Positions 21,408 through 32,738 of a stretch of DNA of 64,000 nt are shown here, piece after piece (position 1 is the first letter of the stretch; every line of letters starts with the position of its first letter). The notes beneath the pieces were generated by a model. That model searched no databases. It was given only the letters and a program-made list of their open reading frames with translations, and was not told the origin of the DNA. Location of the stretch: NCBI GenBank assembly GCA_025267735.1, contig CM046295.1, positions 12,349,167-12,413,166 of the forward strand, written 5' to 3'. Source of the DNA: Mactra quadrangularis (taxonomy: Eukaryota > Mollusca > Bivalvia > Venerida > Mactridae). The position numbers were made by a program, and so were the translations under genes.

Positions 21408-22875
21408 TTATTGTAAAGAGAATACTGTAATGATATCACTAGGACTACCAACAATCAATATATTTCTATTTTTATCATAACATAATGTACGTGGATATCT
21501 CATACCATCTTGTTTTGTAACAATTTCTCCTATATAATCACCACCTGGACCTAACATTATAACATTGTTTGACCAACCACCACATACTAACACATTACCT
21601 AAACCATCAGTACATATTCCCTTTGCTCCATCCAATACTTTATCTGAAAACTCCCAACAAATCTTACCATTCATATCTAATGTTATAACACCACTTTCCC
21701 AGTCAACAATATGAATCATACTATGATCATCACTTATAGTGACGTCACGAATATCAGAGAATGTTTTATTTCCAGACTGTATTTCAGTAAAGGATTTCAA
21801 ATATTTACCTTGTAAATTATAAATATGTATTTCACTATAATTGGATACTAACATTTTATCATTACTTATAGTTATATATCTACAATCATGTTTCATTCTG
21901 AGTGTACGAGTAACAGCAAGATATTTATATGATACAAACTGTATCGTATTATTATCAAGACATACTGCTACACATCCAATCTCTGAACTACAAACAGACA
22001 TAGGTCTAGCATCTAACACAAATGATGATATAATGTTATAAGTTTGACTATCAACTATTTTTACCTTACTTTTGCTATATTCAGCGTGTGCTATACAACT
22101 ATAATCTACTATACATGATGACACTGTATCAGAGTGCCATTCTTCAGACTGTTTTATGTTATATTTAGACTTATTTACTACTTTGTATAAACCTTGTTTC
22201 TTTGATTTCTGTGATACGTTTCTAACTTTACCTGTACCTATACTACTTCCGGTAGCACCAGTTGTTGTTGTCGTAGAGGTGGTAGATGCTGAATTTCTTG
22301 TTCGTTTTTCTCTTGATGATGTTTCCATGGTACCTTGATGTCCTGGTGAACTTATCAGTCCTAAAGTTAGTACATTTAATAGAAAAGCTAATATGTCAGT
22401 TTTTCTACAAAAACGTATCATTGACGTTTGGTTCACTGTTGATCTTGACTTAAGATCTTTGCTTCGTTTCATTAGTGTTTTACTTAATATGGCCAAAACA
22501 AATTTTTGTGCTAAATTAACTTGTTCAGAAACAAGGTCGCTCTGGTAACGAGTTACGTCAGATTTTATGTTTTTTATTGTCTTGTTGTTTTCAATGATTG
22601 CCTGCTTACCTTTGTTGTATTTGGTTTCAAGTTCGGCCAATGTACGTTCTTCTATTTTATCGATGGCATCATTAATTTCTTTCCTGTATTGTTTAATATC
22701 TTCTTTACACGCTGCTTTGCTCTTCTCATAATCTCTATCAACCTTCTTACAATCAGTTTCTAGTTGATGAATACTTTCAACAGTCCTTGTCAAATCATCG
22801 TGAAAGTTGGCAATATGTTGTTGTATATTTCTCGTTTGAACATATTGTGGAATATAATGAGTATCTTCACAAAAC
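21408..22875 (-). CDS. TRIM-like copy 2, exon 2: coiled coil and NHL-like propeller
   Basis: Intact large exon of the most diverged TRIM copy. The acceptor is a TTTTCAG ending at 22,876. Joined in phase 2, it would give a KFCEDTHYIP sequence matching the other B-box 2 completions. The coiled coil (HIANFHDDLTRTVESIHQLE to VNLAQKFVLAIL), hydrophobic NVLTLGLISSPGHQ stretch, Thr-rich linker, GATGSSIGTGKVRNVSQKSK block and propeller are all present with no stop. It ends VFSLQ, in line with copies 3 and 4. The nearest exon 1 (32,266-32,630) is about 9.4 kb upstream and has a nonsense codon. So the exon is open, but whether it makes a full-length protein is doubtful. It could also be spliced to another copy's exon 1. 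Confidence 0.75.
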
Positions 22876-23409
22876 CTGAAAATAAAGTTTATATTGATAA
22901 AACATACCGTTATAAACAAAAAAGATATTTAAATATCAAATCTGTTTCTACGACATCGCAAAGTCTGAATCGCATTTTCGCTTTTACGAAATCAGTCATC
23001 GTCAGTTAACTTTCATGGTGTTATAAAACTTGTTATATAGAGTCATATGATGTATTTCTATATTATTTTGTTTATTTTTTGAAAGAAAAATATCAACTGA
23101 AGAAGTGATAATTGGGATTTGTAGGAAAATATTTTTAATTTTTTAGCAATGTTATAAAACTGTAAATCAATACTTGAGCAATGTTGTTTTTTGGTACACA
23201 AAGAAAACCGAGTATCAAAGTTTGCAATATCAAAACGAGAATGTTACAATATTCGGCGATGAAAATCTGTTGAACAATCTTATATCTAGTAAGAACTAAC
23301 AATAAACATGTTTTGATGTGATAATCAAAGTTTTAACTACCTTTTATAAAAAATATACAAAATGTACATAAATACAATACAAATACGAAAATTAACCTAA
23401 ACTACCATC
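22876..23409. other. Start of the long copy-2 intron, no features seen
   Basis: AT-rich sequence with no clear match to the introns of copies 1 and 3 and no supported frame. An 81-codon plus frame (22,764-23,009) overlaps exon 2 antisense and is a shadow. Confidence 0.45.
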
Positions 23410-23410
23410 T

Positions 23411-23631
23411 GGGGTCGAAACGTCGTGGGGTCGAAACGTCTTGGGGTCGAAATGTCTCCGTCAAACCTGGGGTCGAAACGTCTTGGGGTCGAAACGTCTG
23501 TAACTAATCTATACAACTTAACATATTCAACATTTTCATAAACACATTATATAAGAATTTAAAAATTCTTACATTATGTGTTTATGAAAATGTTGAATAT
23601 GTTAAGATTTGTTTCTTGGGGTCGAAATGTC
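23411..23631. repeat. Six GGGGTCGAAACGTC repeats around a 90-bp palindrome
   Basis: The 14-base word GGGGTCGAAACGTC, or its AATGTC variant, starts at 23,411, 23,427, 23,443, 23,469, 23,485 and 23,618. Between the last two copies, 23,517-23,606 is a near-perfect inverted repeat. Two 30-base arms (outer end CTTAACATATTCAAC) pair exactly, and pairing continues to the centre with three mismatches in 45. There is almost no loop. The organisation suggests a foldback-type mobile element or a hairpin-forming transcript. Confidence 0.9.
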
Positions 23632-25650
23632 TTGCACCCGTATAGATCATATTAAAATGAAGTTGAATTGCTTCAGTTTGTTTATGAAATACATATATTT
23701 ATAGTTGATTATTTCATCATTAGCGACATTTTACACGAACGGGTTAGCATGTTACCTGTGAATATGATTTATCAAAATAATTAGGAAAATTTAAATAGTT
23801 TCATGTTTATACAATTGTATAAGTTAATCTGTCAAACAGATATTGTTATATATATGACCAGTTGTTGTCCTCATTACTGACTGCACAATATCACAATTAT
23901 ATTTTAACGGAGTAATTTAGAATTGCTTAAACAAATACGTTGAGCTCTTATTCTACACAGTATCGATTTGTGAGTTTAGTACTCAGATATTGACGCGGTA
24001 AGTCTCTTTGAAAACCTGTTTTAAATTTTACAACCATAACTGATTCTGTTTACTTAAGGCATCTTTTGACAGTTGAGTGAAACAGAATACATGAAATACT
24101 TGAGTTCAATGACAATCTTATTGTTTTAAGCAATATATGTCTTAAATTTAATCTGGTAAGACACTTATTAGACTATTATAATTTCATTAAACCCTTTTTT
24201 GATACATCGATATTTGATTCAAACTTTTCAGAACAAATTTTCATCTCAATTAAAAATCTTTTAACCCGGTTATTTCATGTCCGATAATCAATTAATACGA
24301 TCATATAATATTAGCTGTACTACGTTCACTAAAGTAGTTATCAAGATTTGTATATAAACAACATACTACATTATGAACCTTCCATATCAACATTCAACCA
24401 CTTTATCAGTTCAGAACATCATATGAGATTTGTAATACATTACATGTGATATACTTTTGACCTAATTAATATTTCTCAACAGATTACGTTCGTATGATAT
24501 TATTCGCCCCTTTAAGCGGCGCTATAATTGCAAACAAAGCAAATATATATTTAATGCATATTTTCATCTTAGTAACTATGATGAAGAACTCATTTTTAAG
24601 CATACTTTGCTAACAATTACTATACATCCCCGTATCAACTACACTAAGTATTAGTCAGATGGTAAATGCAATTGGTATTTTGTGTCAGAAACTCTGTAAA
24701 GCTCGTATATTTATAGATGAATGTTTAAGATGTAGTCTATTCGATTAGGCAAATATACATTCAATGCACATAATATAGTGCAGGTTCCTAAGTGACTGGC
24801 AACTGCCCTACACGATTTAAAATCAGTGTTAGGAATTTGACTGTCCGTAACATAATTTATAACCAAGCTTTAGGAAAGCTATCCCTCCCAGGAATCACAC
24901 CAATGGCCCGTCGATCTGTTGACTAGCTTGCTACGAACTGCGCAAGCTGGACAGCTTAATAATATTTATACAAAGGGTTTTGTTTAACCAAACCAATGAT
25001 TATACAGAATAGTATATGAATTATAGACATAAGATATAATGATAATCCTATTATCGCTTTTCATATTAACATAGGTTAATGATATTGAACATCGTTCTGT
25101 ATTAAATACTTGTTGAAATGATAAGTGTGAACGTGAAATCTTAATACACTAAAAGCAGTCTCATATCTCTGACATAATTTACTTTGAAGCTTTCTTATAT
25201 CATAATATTAAGATATGCTCAAATATTTAAAAATGTTTCATTTTGTCATTTTAGCAAAACTGTTATCAACAGACGAAGCTATTATCGGCATTTCAGCACT
25301 GAGATCAAGATTTGTGGTCCATTTTTCCACTCGCCAGCAATTAGTTATATCATATTCAAATTCGATATAAATCTGCCTATACGTTTCCTATCTACATCCT
25401 TCTTCAAAGAATCATAGTGATACCAACTATTGACAAATTTGTGAACAATTCAACAATGACAGACAAATAATTACACGATGGCTTATTGCGGATGTATACA
25501 TTGATATACATCTCGCAGACTGTGAATAATATCGCTGATTATTAGCTTGCAAGCCTTGGCCTAAAAATAGAAATTACGAAATCAAAATGTTATTAATAGT
25601 GTTTCGTCTAGATGAAAGCTATGCATTGATTGGTCGACACAAAGTTCATC
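23632..25650. repeat. Copy-2 intron interior; diverged direct repeat of 29,640-30,700
   Basis: About 24,210-25,130 resembles 29,790-30,700, with landmarks GTATATAAACAACATACTAC, CATATGATATTTGTAAT and ACAGATTACGTTCGTATGAT. A third partial relative is at 32,885-33,010. No reading frame is conserved between copies. A SINE family 3 relic on the minus strand sits near 24,885-24,955. Confidence 0.5.
24885..24955 (-). repeat. SINE family 3 head, degraded
   Basis: On the minus strand it reads GCGCAGTTCGTAGCAAGC as A-box and GTGTGATTCCTGGGAGG as B-box region. It is clearly related to the heads at 19,183 and 31,598 but carries several changes. A similar minus-strand relic lies at about 30,340-30,470 within the paralogous repeat. 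Confidence 0.55.
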
Positions 25651-28600
25651 TCCACGTGACCTTCTACGTAGACAGTAGAGATCCTGTACGACAACGCTGT
25701 ACAGGATATCTGTTTACAGAGATTGTTTAATGGGTATTTCCATTGGACTACTCGCCCAAATGGAATACTCGCCGTAGTAATTCGAATATTTCCTACGTCG
25801 ACATCTGCTGTTCAGAATATTCCTCGCCGTGAAAATTCGAATATGCGTAACATTTGCTATTGGCAATTTTTCTAACATTGAAATTACAACTTGGTGAAAA
25901 ATGCCGTTTGTTTTTTATATGACATATTGATTGCAATTATTTTGCACATTTTAATTTCAGCAAATATGCAAAATCAAGGAATGTAGAAATATTGAGATAG
26001 AAACAATTATGCTTTACATCCTATGATATTAAAAGTCATTAGTCTTTCAGTGATTGCATGCCTTGGAATATGATCAGATAAAAGAAACCCAATATAAAGT
26101 TATATATAAGCTCATTCCTTTTTCACAAATAAAATTTGGGATAAAATTCATGTCCAACTTTTAGGCCCACACATAATCCCAAGTTGATATTCGATTTTCA
26201 ATAGAAAAAGTATAGGGAGAAATTCTTTAAACGATCATAACTCTTTTATTTCTTAATATATCAATTTTGTGCAAGTTTAAACTTTTTGCTCTCATTTGAT
26301 TGTTATTTTTTTGTGCAAACTTGTAAAGTTTTGGTCCCATTATAAGGTTTTGTTTAATTACTCACGTTACTATAAAATAAGAAGGGAAAAATACCCATGC
26401 TGATATAAGTTGAAAAATGAAGCCTTTCAGTTTCTTTAATCAAAGTTGTACACATGACATGAAAAAGCTGTATGTTTCTATTTTTTGGAGCACTTTTTAT
26501 ACTAAAAATATCTTAATGAAGTTTTGGTCCCAGGTGCACAGTTTTGTATTTTTAAAGTATTATTGGAACGATGTTAAACATCGTTCTTAAAACTCTTCAA
26601 GAAAAGGGAGGTTACTCTCAGGACATAAAAATCTTGCAATGGAGACGGGACAACTCAACCCGTAGACAACTCAACCCGTGACAACTGCCATGATTACTTG
26701 TTGGAGTAAAAAGGGCCTACAATGTTTTTGACAATGCCTGTTTTATGCGTAGCATAATTACATCATTCGATAGTAATAAACAATATTAAATGATCGTATT
26801 ATATTATGATACTCAAGTCAATACATTAAGGACGATTTTGGTAGTTTTTGTGCGCACCGTTCTGTGCATATCTAAAACACGACGTCAACGTTACAAATAA
26901 GGCAGTGGCTAGAGTTACGGGACCGGAACTCTAGACCCAGGTTCTAGAGTTACGGAAGTTCCGTAACTGTAGACAACCTTGCCAGGGTTGGCTAGAGTTA
27001 CGTCTGTCAAATAACATGCGTATGTTTCAATTTTTTAAACGTCAAAAAACTTGTTTAAATTTATTATTACTCGAAATAAACAAATATTTACCGACGTGAC
27101 TTATCCAATTTATTACACCCGCTATTTTGGATATGACTAATACACTTACCGGATGTTTAATATACGGCGATATGACGTTGTCGTCTTCAAAGTGTCACAT
27201 TAAAAGTTTACTTGAGCGATTTTAAGTTATAGAGTTTGATTATAATTTGGAATGAATATGTATAATTTTGTACAGAATTTGAAGCAAATATTTATAGGAA
27301 ATAAACGATTCTTAGAATATTTTTAATTGTGAATAAATTGCAAGTGCAAAACGTTAATTTGACTAAAATTTCGTGAACAAAAATGGGAATGCAGCTTGAT
27401 GCAAAAGAGCTTAGTACTTGCAATGGGGAAAAACCTTAAATGAATTGTTAGAAAGTCGATGTTTTAGTGAAAAAAACAGCTTGTCATTCCACACCAAATC
27501 TTAAAAATTTTAACGAAAAATATTAACGATCTCGTTCAAAAATACCCATTATACCCAAAAATGAGAAGTTGTCAGCTCCTTGTGGTTAAAGAAAATAGTC
27601 CAGAATAATCTTTGGTTTGGTGATATGGCTGCTGTACATGACCCTAAAATGTGTTGATGAAAATTAATTCTTTGACTGGTTTATTTATTTGATAAAGTAA
27701 GATAAACCTTGCTATGAGCAAACGACTTGAGAAGTCTAGTGCTATCCTTTTGTTAAATTCTGTTAAATTGATACTAAATAAATTATTTAATAGATAATAT
27801 ACATTTTTATATATTCTTTAATCAAAACATAAGTTCAGACATCGTTCCTCCAGCACTCCAGTGCTTTGATTTTTCTTAATTTGATAGTGTGCGCTATCGG
27901 AGATATAAACCCCTGGTGTGATTGTATAATACACTGCGCATAGCGAGGCACAGCGGGTACACTTTTATGACACGATTACCTTCCTGTCTCTGTTTTATTG
28001 ATAAGTATAAGTACATAATTATACATATTGTTGTATCAGTCAAATGATATTGTAATAAAAATAATTATGACGATAGTGTTACGATTCTATGCTGGTTAGA
28101 AAATACATGATTTATCTATTTATTCAAAGAATTATTGTTCGGGAAGATTTAGTCGACTATACAAATTACTGAAAACAGTATCATTAAGTATTACTTTATT
28201 TTGGCGGCATAAGGATAATTGAAAAACATCAATTGTTTTAGTTTACTACAACAGTTATTAATTAGAACGTTAATACATTGAAAACTGCTTTATTTACTAG
28301 TTTACAAATCATTGTAGAACGGTATTGCATTAAAAAGGTGAATTGTGAAGTTATAATACAAATTAATGCATTGGCATTTTAGTCCAAGTAAAATAAAGCA
28401 ATAGACGAAACAAAAGAATAGTTATTTTGCGACTTAACGATAACGATGAATTTTAAATATTGTTTCAAAACTATCAATTTAAATTTAAAGCTTTTTTAAC
28501 AATAAATATACGGCATATCCAAATTAATGGATGAGCATTTTTAAGTTTAAACATAATTTTCATTTCTATCATAATTTGACCGTCAAAAAATTATTTTAAT

Positions 28601-28840
28601 CATCATTTTTGTTTCAACTCACTGTACTGTAAACTAAATGTCACCTTAAAAGTTGTGGAAATTTCATCTGTCAATTTAAACTTGCCGCACAATATAGTAC
28701 ATGTATAAAAATTGTCTATAACGGATTTAAATAATCCCCTGACATGACTTGAAATCTATATAATTATGATGGTGACCTATGATCCTTATCTTATCATATC
28801 GATCACAACATGGAGTCACGGCTTGTTGATTATGTCATCG
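25651..28840. other. Copy-2 intron: hairpin-rich, no coding seen
   Basis: About 3.2 kb with no open frame above threshold. It contains a perfect 9-bp hairpin (ATCCTGTAC, 9-base loop, GTACAGGAT) near 25,690-25,716. It also has repeated CTCGCCGTxxxAATTCGAATAT words at 25,760-25,845 and a tandem GACAACTCAACCCGT pair at 26,649-26,680. Two 21-base palindromes (10-base arms, one central base) lie at 26,566-26,586 and 26,948-26,968. A GC-richer patch at 26,900-27,005 repeats CTAGAGTTACG. These look like parts of unrecognised non-autonomous elements. Confidence 0.5.
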
Positions 28841-30330
28841 TATAACTGATGTATCTAAAGTCAGGGCCATAAAGCGAAAATCTAGATGGGTCTAAAAGTT
28901 GGGTATGTGTTCAAATGAAAAATAAAAGCATCTTGTATTTTTACGTGTATTTCACACTTTATATTGTTTTATTTCAATAAATGATATTGTTCTCTACATT
29001 ATGCTGTTCTGTTGTTGTTGTTTTTCCCCAAACAATGTACAAACGGCAGGCTAATCCAACAACTGTAATCTTCTTCATATATGATTTTTTACTACTTCAT
29101 CGAGAAGTAATTATACAAGTCTATTGATCAGTCAGTTACTAGAGAAACATAACATGTTTACATATGACCAAAACTCGTCATAAAAGCATTCTATCCTAAT
29201 CTGCATGTATGACAGGCTTTCTAATAAAACTCTTTATCTTCAGTTTTGATTTATAACTTAATTAATGACAGGGTATACGTGAGACCAATGGACACCAAGT
29301 ACGACCAAATGAAAACTTGAATTTTTGATGGTTGTTCAAGTTTTTGAGCTTTCAACACATTTTTGCTTCAGCGCTTTTTGGCATTTAATTATTTTATGCA
29401 TACAACGTTACATATAGCTCCTGTATAGTTCGTTTTTTTGAACTGGCAGAACATGAATAATTTCACATTGACTTCGTGCTCTTTGTCTAACAATCGCGAT
29501 AATGAGATAGTGTGCAATCATTCACCGTGAAATTATTCAAACTTCGACAGTTGAGAAAAAATGGACTATACCTACCAAGTTCATCAATACAATATCGTTG
29601 AAATTTTTATAAACGCCTAAAATATTATTATACAATAAGATAGACTACAAAACATTTTAGTCTTATTTAAGAACGTCTGTGTGCCGTATATTAAATGGTA
29701 AGAAGGAGATTTTATATTTTAGGAGAACGTCATTCATAACAAAAATGTTTTGATGTTGTAAAGTAGGGTAGCGGGATAAAACGAACATTCCGGTCCAGAT
29801 TTTCACCTCAGTTAAAAATATTATGAACTTGGTTAGTTTGTATCACATAATCAAATCACGCCATCATTTAACATTGGTTGTACCTTGTTCACTTATATGT
29901 GTCAATATTCGTATATAAACAACGTACTACATTATGAACATATCATATCAACCTTCAACGATTTATCAATTTAGGACATCATATGATATTTGTAATAAAC
30001 TATATTTAATAAACTTTCAACCGAATTAATATTTATCCACAGATTACATTTGTGTGATATTGTTCGTCCTTCAAAGCCACAGTTGTTGCAAACAAAACAA
30101 CATAACACAAAATACAGAAATGTCATTAGTAATTTCATCTTTGTATGATGAATACATACTTGGGAATTGCAAAATAATCTCATTAAAACAATAATTAATA
30201 GTTTGTTGGTAAAATGCAATGCGTATTTATGCCTCTATAAAGTTCGTTGATTTTGAATGAATTTGTTAGTTGTGGTCAATTTCAATTAGCCAGTATACAA
30301 TAAATGCAATTTACCAAATTATGTGAATTT
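28841..30330. other. Copy-2 intron: partial duplicate of the exon 1 flank
   Basis: From about 29,640 it resembles the sequence beside exon 1 at 32,040-32,200 (words AATGGTAAGAAGGA and TAGGAGAACGT) and then the 24,210 repeat. The matching exon 1 itself is absent here. No gene is supported; an 82-codon minus frame at 29,971-30,219 lies in repeat sequence. Confidence 0.45.
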
Positions 30331-30339
30331 TCTCAGTGA

Positions 30340-30470
30340 CTGTCCTACATGAATTAGAATAACTGGTAGGAGGGAGAATGACCGTAAAAATGTTTTATGT
30401 TCAAACTCCACGTATGTAAGACCCGCCCGGGAACTAAACCTACGACCCCTCAATCAGTTGAATAATGATA
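30340..30470 (-). repeat. SINE family 3, degraded, minus strand
   Basis: On the minus strand it reads GAGGGGTCGTAGGTTTAG at the B-box and continues into a CATTCTCCCTCCTACCAG body, as in the 19,183 copy. The A-box half is poorly preserved. Confidence 0.6.
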
Positions 30471-30966
30471 CAGAATAGTCTATGAACTGTAGACAAAAGC
30501 TAATTTTTCGCAACAATGTAGAACACAGAAGATTCGTAATTAAATTATTCATGATAAATGTTAAGTTTTTTTCGAAATACAAAATGAAACAATTTCAAAT
30601 CTCTGACATCATGTCAGTGACATGTTACACCTTGTTATGACAAGTTATTTATATGATAAAATCTAGAGATACTCGAATGTTAAAAAGATAAGTGACCCTT
30701 GCATAATGCTTGTACACTAATGACATACACCGGGGTTCAACAGTTTCTTTACACTCACAAAATTTAGATGTTTTGAAGTATACTTAGAAATAGTTGACAT
30801 GTAGTTATAAGTTTCACAACTAATACATGTATGTAGTTAAACATGAACCATTTACTATGTTCTTTATATATTGCAAGTACAAAATGAAGGTACTAAACAA
30901 ATTGTGTCTGCATTATTATTCAATAACACATAAGAGTCTAGGAGAAAATAAGGAAATCTAGATGGG

Positions 30967-30986
30967 AGCCCGTGCAAGCACGGGCT
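30967..30986. repeat. GC-rich perfect hairpin
   Basis: AGCCCGTGC, two-base loop, GCACGGGCT: a 9-bp perfect stem in very AT-rich surroundings, four bases before the 82-bp TIR element. It resembles a Helitron 3' hairpin, but no CTRR-type terminus follows. Confidence 0.8.
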
Positions 30987-30990
30987 TTAG

Positions 30991-31072
30991 CAAACTCCTC
31001 ACAGTGCTTAAGTCACGCTTTGCTACTTAATTATTGTTTTGATAAAGGGAGATAACCGCTGCGGGGAGTTTG
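30991..31072. mobile_element. 82-bp deletion derivative of the 36,802 element
   Basis: It starts CAAACTCCTCACAGTGCTTA and ends CCGCTGCGGGGAGTTTG. The first 38 and last 40 bases match the two ends of the 760-bp element at 36,802-37,561 with few changes, so this is an almost fully internally deleted copy. No clear 9-bp target duplication flanks it. It includes GGGAGATAAC near its right end. Confidence 0.75.
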
Positions 31073-31597
31073 GTTTGACGTGTCTATTTTTAGTTTTATC
31101 TATTTTTAGACACAAAAAACCCCATTTTTTTGTTGATTTTTGGCAGTTTTTGCAAATATCAAGAGGCTTTGTCAAAAAAGAATTGTCAACTTGATATGCC
31201 GGTATATATGTGCTCCAGCGACAAACAAAAGATTTATTCAAAGCTGCGTAGTTTCTTCCACAAAACAGAAAACTCGCAAATTTAATAGTATAGATGTACA
31301 TATGTGAAGAAAAGTTTGGACCGACCCCAGTGTATTTAAACGCAATATGATATCATTCAGTAACAACGTAAATGAACAAATAGTTTGCCGTAAATAACTA
31401 TATCAAATAAATGCTAAATTAATTAACCTCTCACCATATGTGTTTCAATACGAACACAATATACATTTGTATTCTACGACCAGTAATGTTACATGATGTA
31501 TGTCTTTTATGTTCCTTGTCAAATGATTGTATACATTAGATTTATTAGTAATCAAATCACAATTTTGATTTAGCTTACTTCATACTAATTAGGATAA

Positions 31598-31830
31598 AGC
31601 TGCCCGGCTGGCTCAGGTGTAGGCATGCAAGTTGTGGTTTCGATTTCCGGCCGGGCGGGCGTACTTTCGACGAGTTTGGTCATGAAATTATTTCTACGGG
31701 CATTTTCTTTCCAACCAATGATGTTTAATTATTTAGGACAGTTGTCAGTCATTGACCCATGTATGCGCTGTCGTTATATGTCCTATACAGTGTGTTGCTA
31801 CGACATTAAACCCAACATACAAACAAAACA
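31598..31830 (+). repeat. SINE family 3, complete insertion with 14-bp target duplication
   Basis: The element runs from a GC tRNA-like head (CCCGGCTGGCTCAGGTG) through GGTCATGAAATTATTTCT and GTGTGTTGCTACGACATTAA to a CAAA-type tail. It is flanked by perfect direct repeats ACTAATTAGGATAA at 31,584-31,597 and 31,831-31,844. The B-box is slightly decayed, but the intact duplication indicates a fairly recent insertion into the copy-2 intron. Confidence 0.92.
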
Positions 31831-32265
31831 ACTAATTAGGATAATGATATTGCACATGTGATTAATTAATAACAAAGGTTTGTGATGGTATATAAGATTG
31901 CACAATATAATAAAAATCTTTCTGCTTTATCTAGCAATTTAAAGGCATGCTAGATGAAGTCACTGTCGGAAATAGCTTTCATATGCGTACACTATATTTA
32001 AAATTTATACGAAATTCAGAACGAGTCTATTCGATAAAATTCTTTATACGACATTACAGAACGATTTTTTACGATTAATGAGTCTACAAAATTTGAATGC
32101 TTATTTAAAAACGTTTCTGTGCCAATAAATTTAAACTTAACTATAACTAAATGGTAAGAAGGATATTTGATAATCTAGGAGAACGTATTGATAAAAAGTG
32201 TTATTGATGTCGAAGATAGTAGATTTGAAAAGGAATAAAAAGAAATAGAAATTAAGTTAACATAC

Positions 32266-32630
32266 TTGTGATCCAGATTAAAACAAACGCTACATCCCAC
32301 AGCTTCGTCGTTTTCACAATACATGTCAATCAGTTTCATGGGGTGACGAGGGCAGAATTCAGTTGGCACTGCAAGCACTTTATCCACATCTGTCCTGGAT
32401 GGTTGGCTATCTGTTTTAGTGTGCCTCATAGGATGAATTCTCATAGCCTGGAAACTGTTATGGGTTTCAAGACATTCATGGCAGAAATATTCCCCACATT
32501 ATAAACAGTATTTAACTGCTGGTTTATTTTTCCTCTTATTGGCACATCTAGTGCAACATAACTCATAAAACTCATCGGTAGCATTTATTTGAGAATACCT
32601 AAGATTGTCACTGTTTCCTTTTTCTGCCAT
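32266..32630 (-). pseudogene. TRIM-like copy 2, exon 1, with in-frame stop in B-box 1
   Basis: It is homologous to exon 1 of copies 1 and 3, starting MAEKG and ending at the same GTATGT donor in phase 2. Its length is 365 bases against 359, two extra codons near the N-terminus. Codon 44 is TAA (32,499-32,501), between the second pair of B-box 1 cysteines where the paralogues read YCTVC. The rest, including the full B-box 2 part (CPRHP, MYC, CSVC, DHK), is open. The methionine at 32,444 could restart a product with B-box 2 only. If the stop is real, copy 2 cannot make the usual protein. Confidence 0.75.
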
Positions 32631-32728
32631 TTTTATTGAAAGTTGTATTTACTTCAAGTAATGCTCTGAATATAATATAAACTAAATGACTTACAATTTC
32701 CTAACTGAACTCAGTGATATGGATGACT

Positions 32729-32738
32729 GTATTTATAC
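32729..32738 (-). promoter_or_regulatory. TATA-like element before copy 2 exon 1
   Basis: GTATAAATAC, self-complementary, about 100 bases upstream of the exon 1 start, comparable to the TATAAAG position in copies 1 and 3. The rest of the promoter region does not align with them. Confidence 0.3.

Noticed and set aside
30967..30990. Helitron 3' end
   Set aside because: The hairpin is convincing, but the bases after it do not give a CTRR terminus and no Helitron 5' end or Rep/helicase is seen.
31023..31301. 92-codon minus frame with cysteines
   Set aside because: Its C-terminal part runs through the right end of the 82-bp TIR element, and it has no paralogue or recognisable domain.
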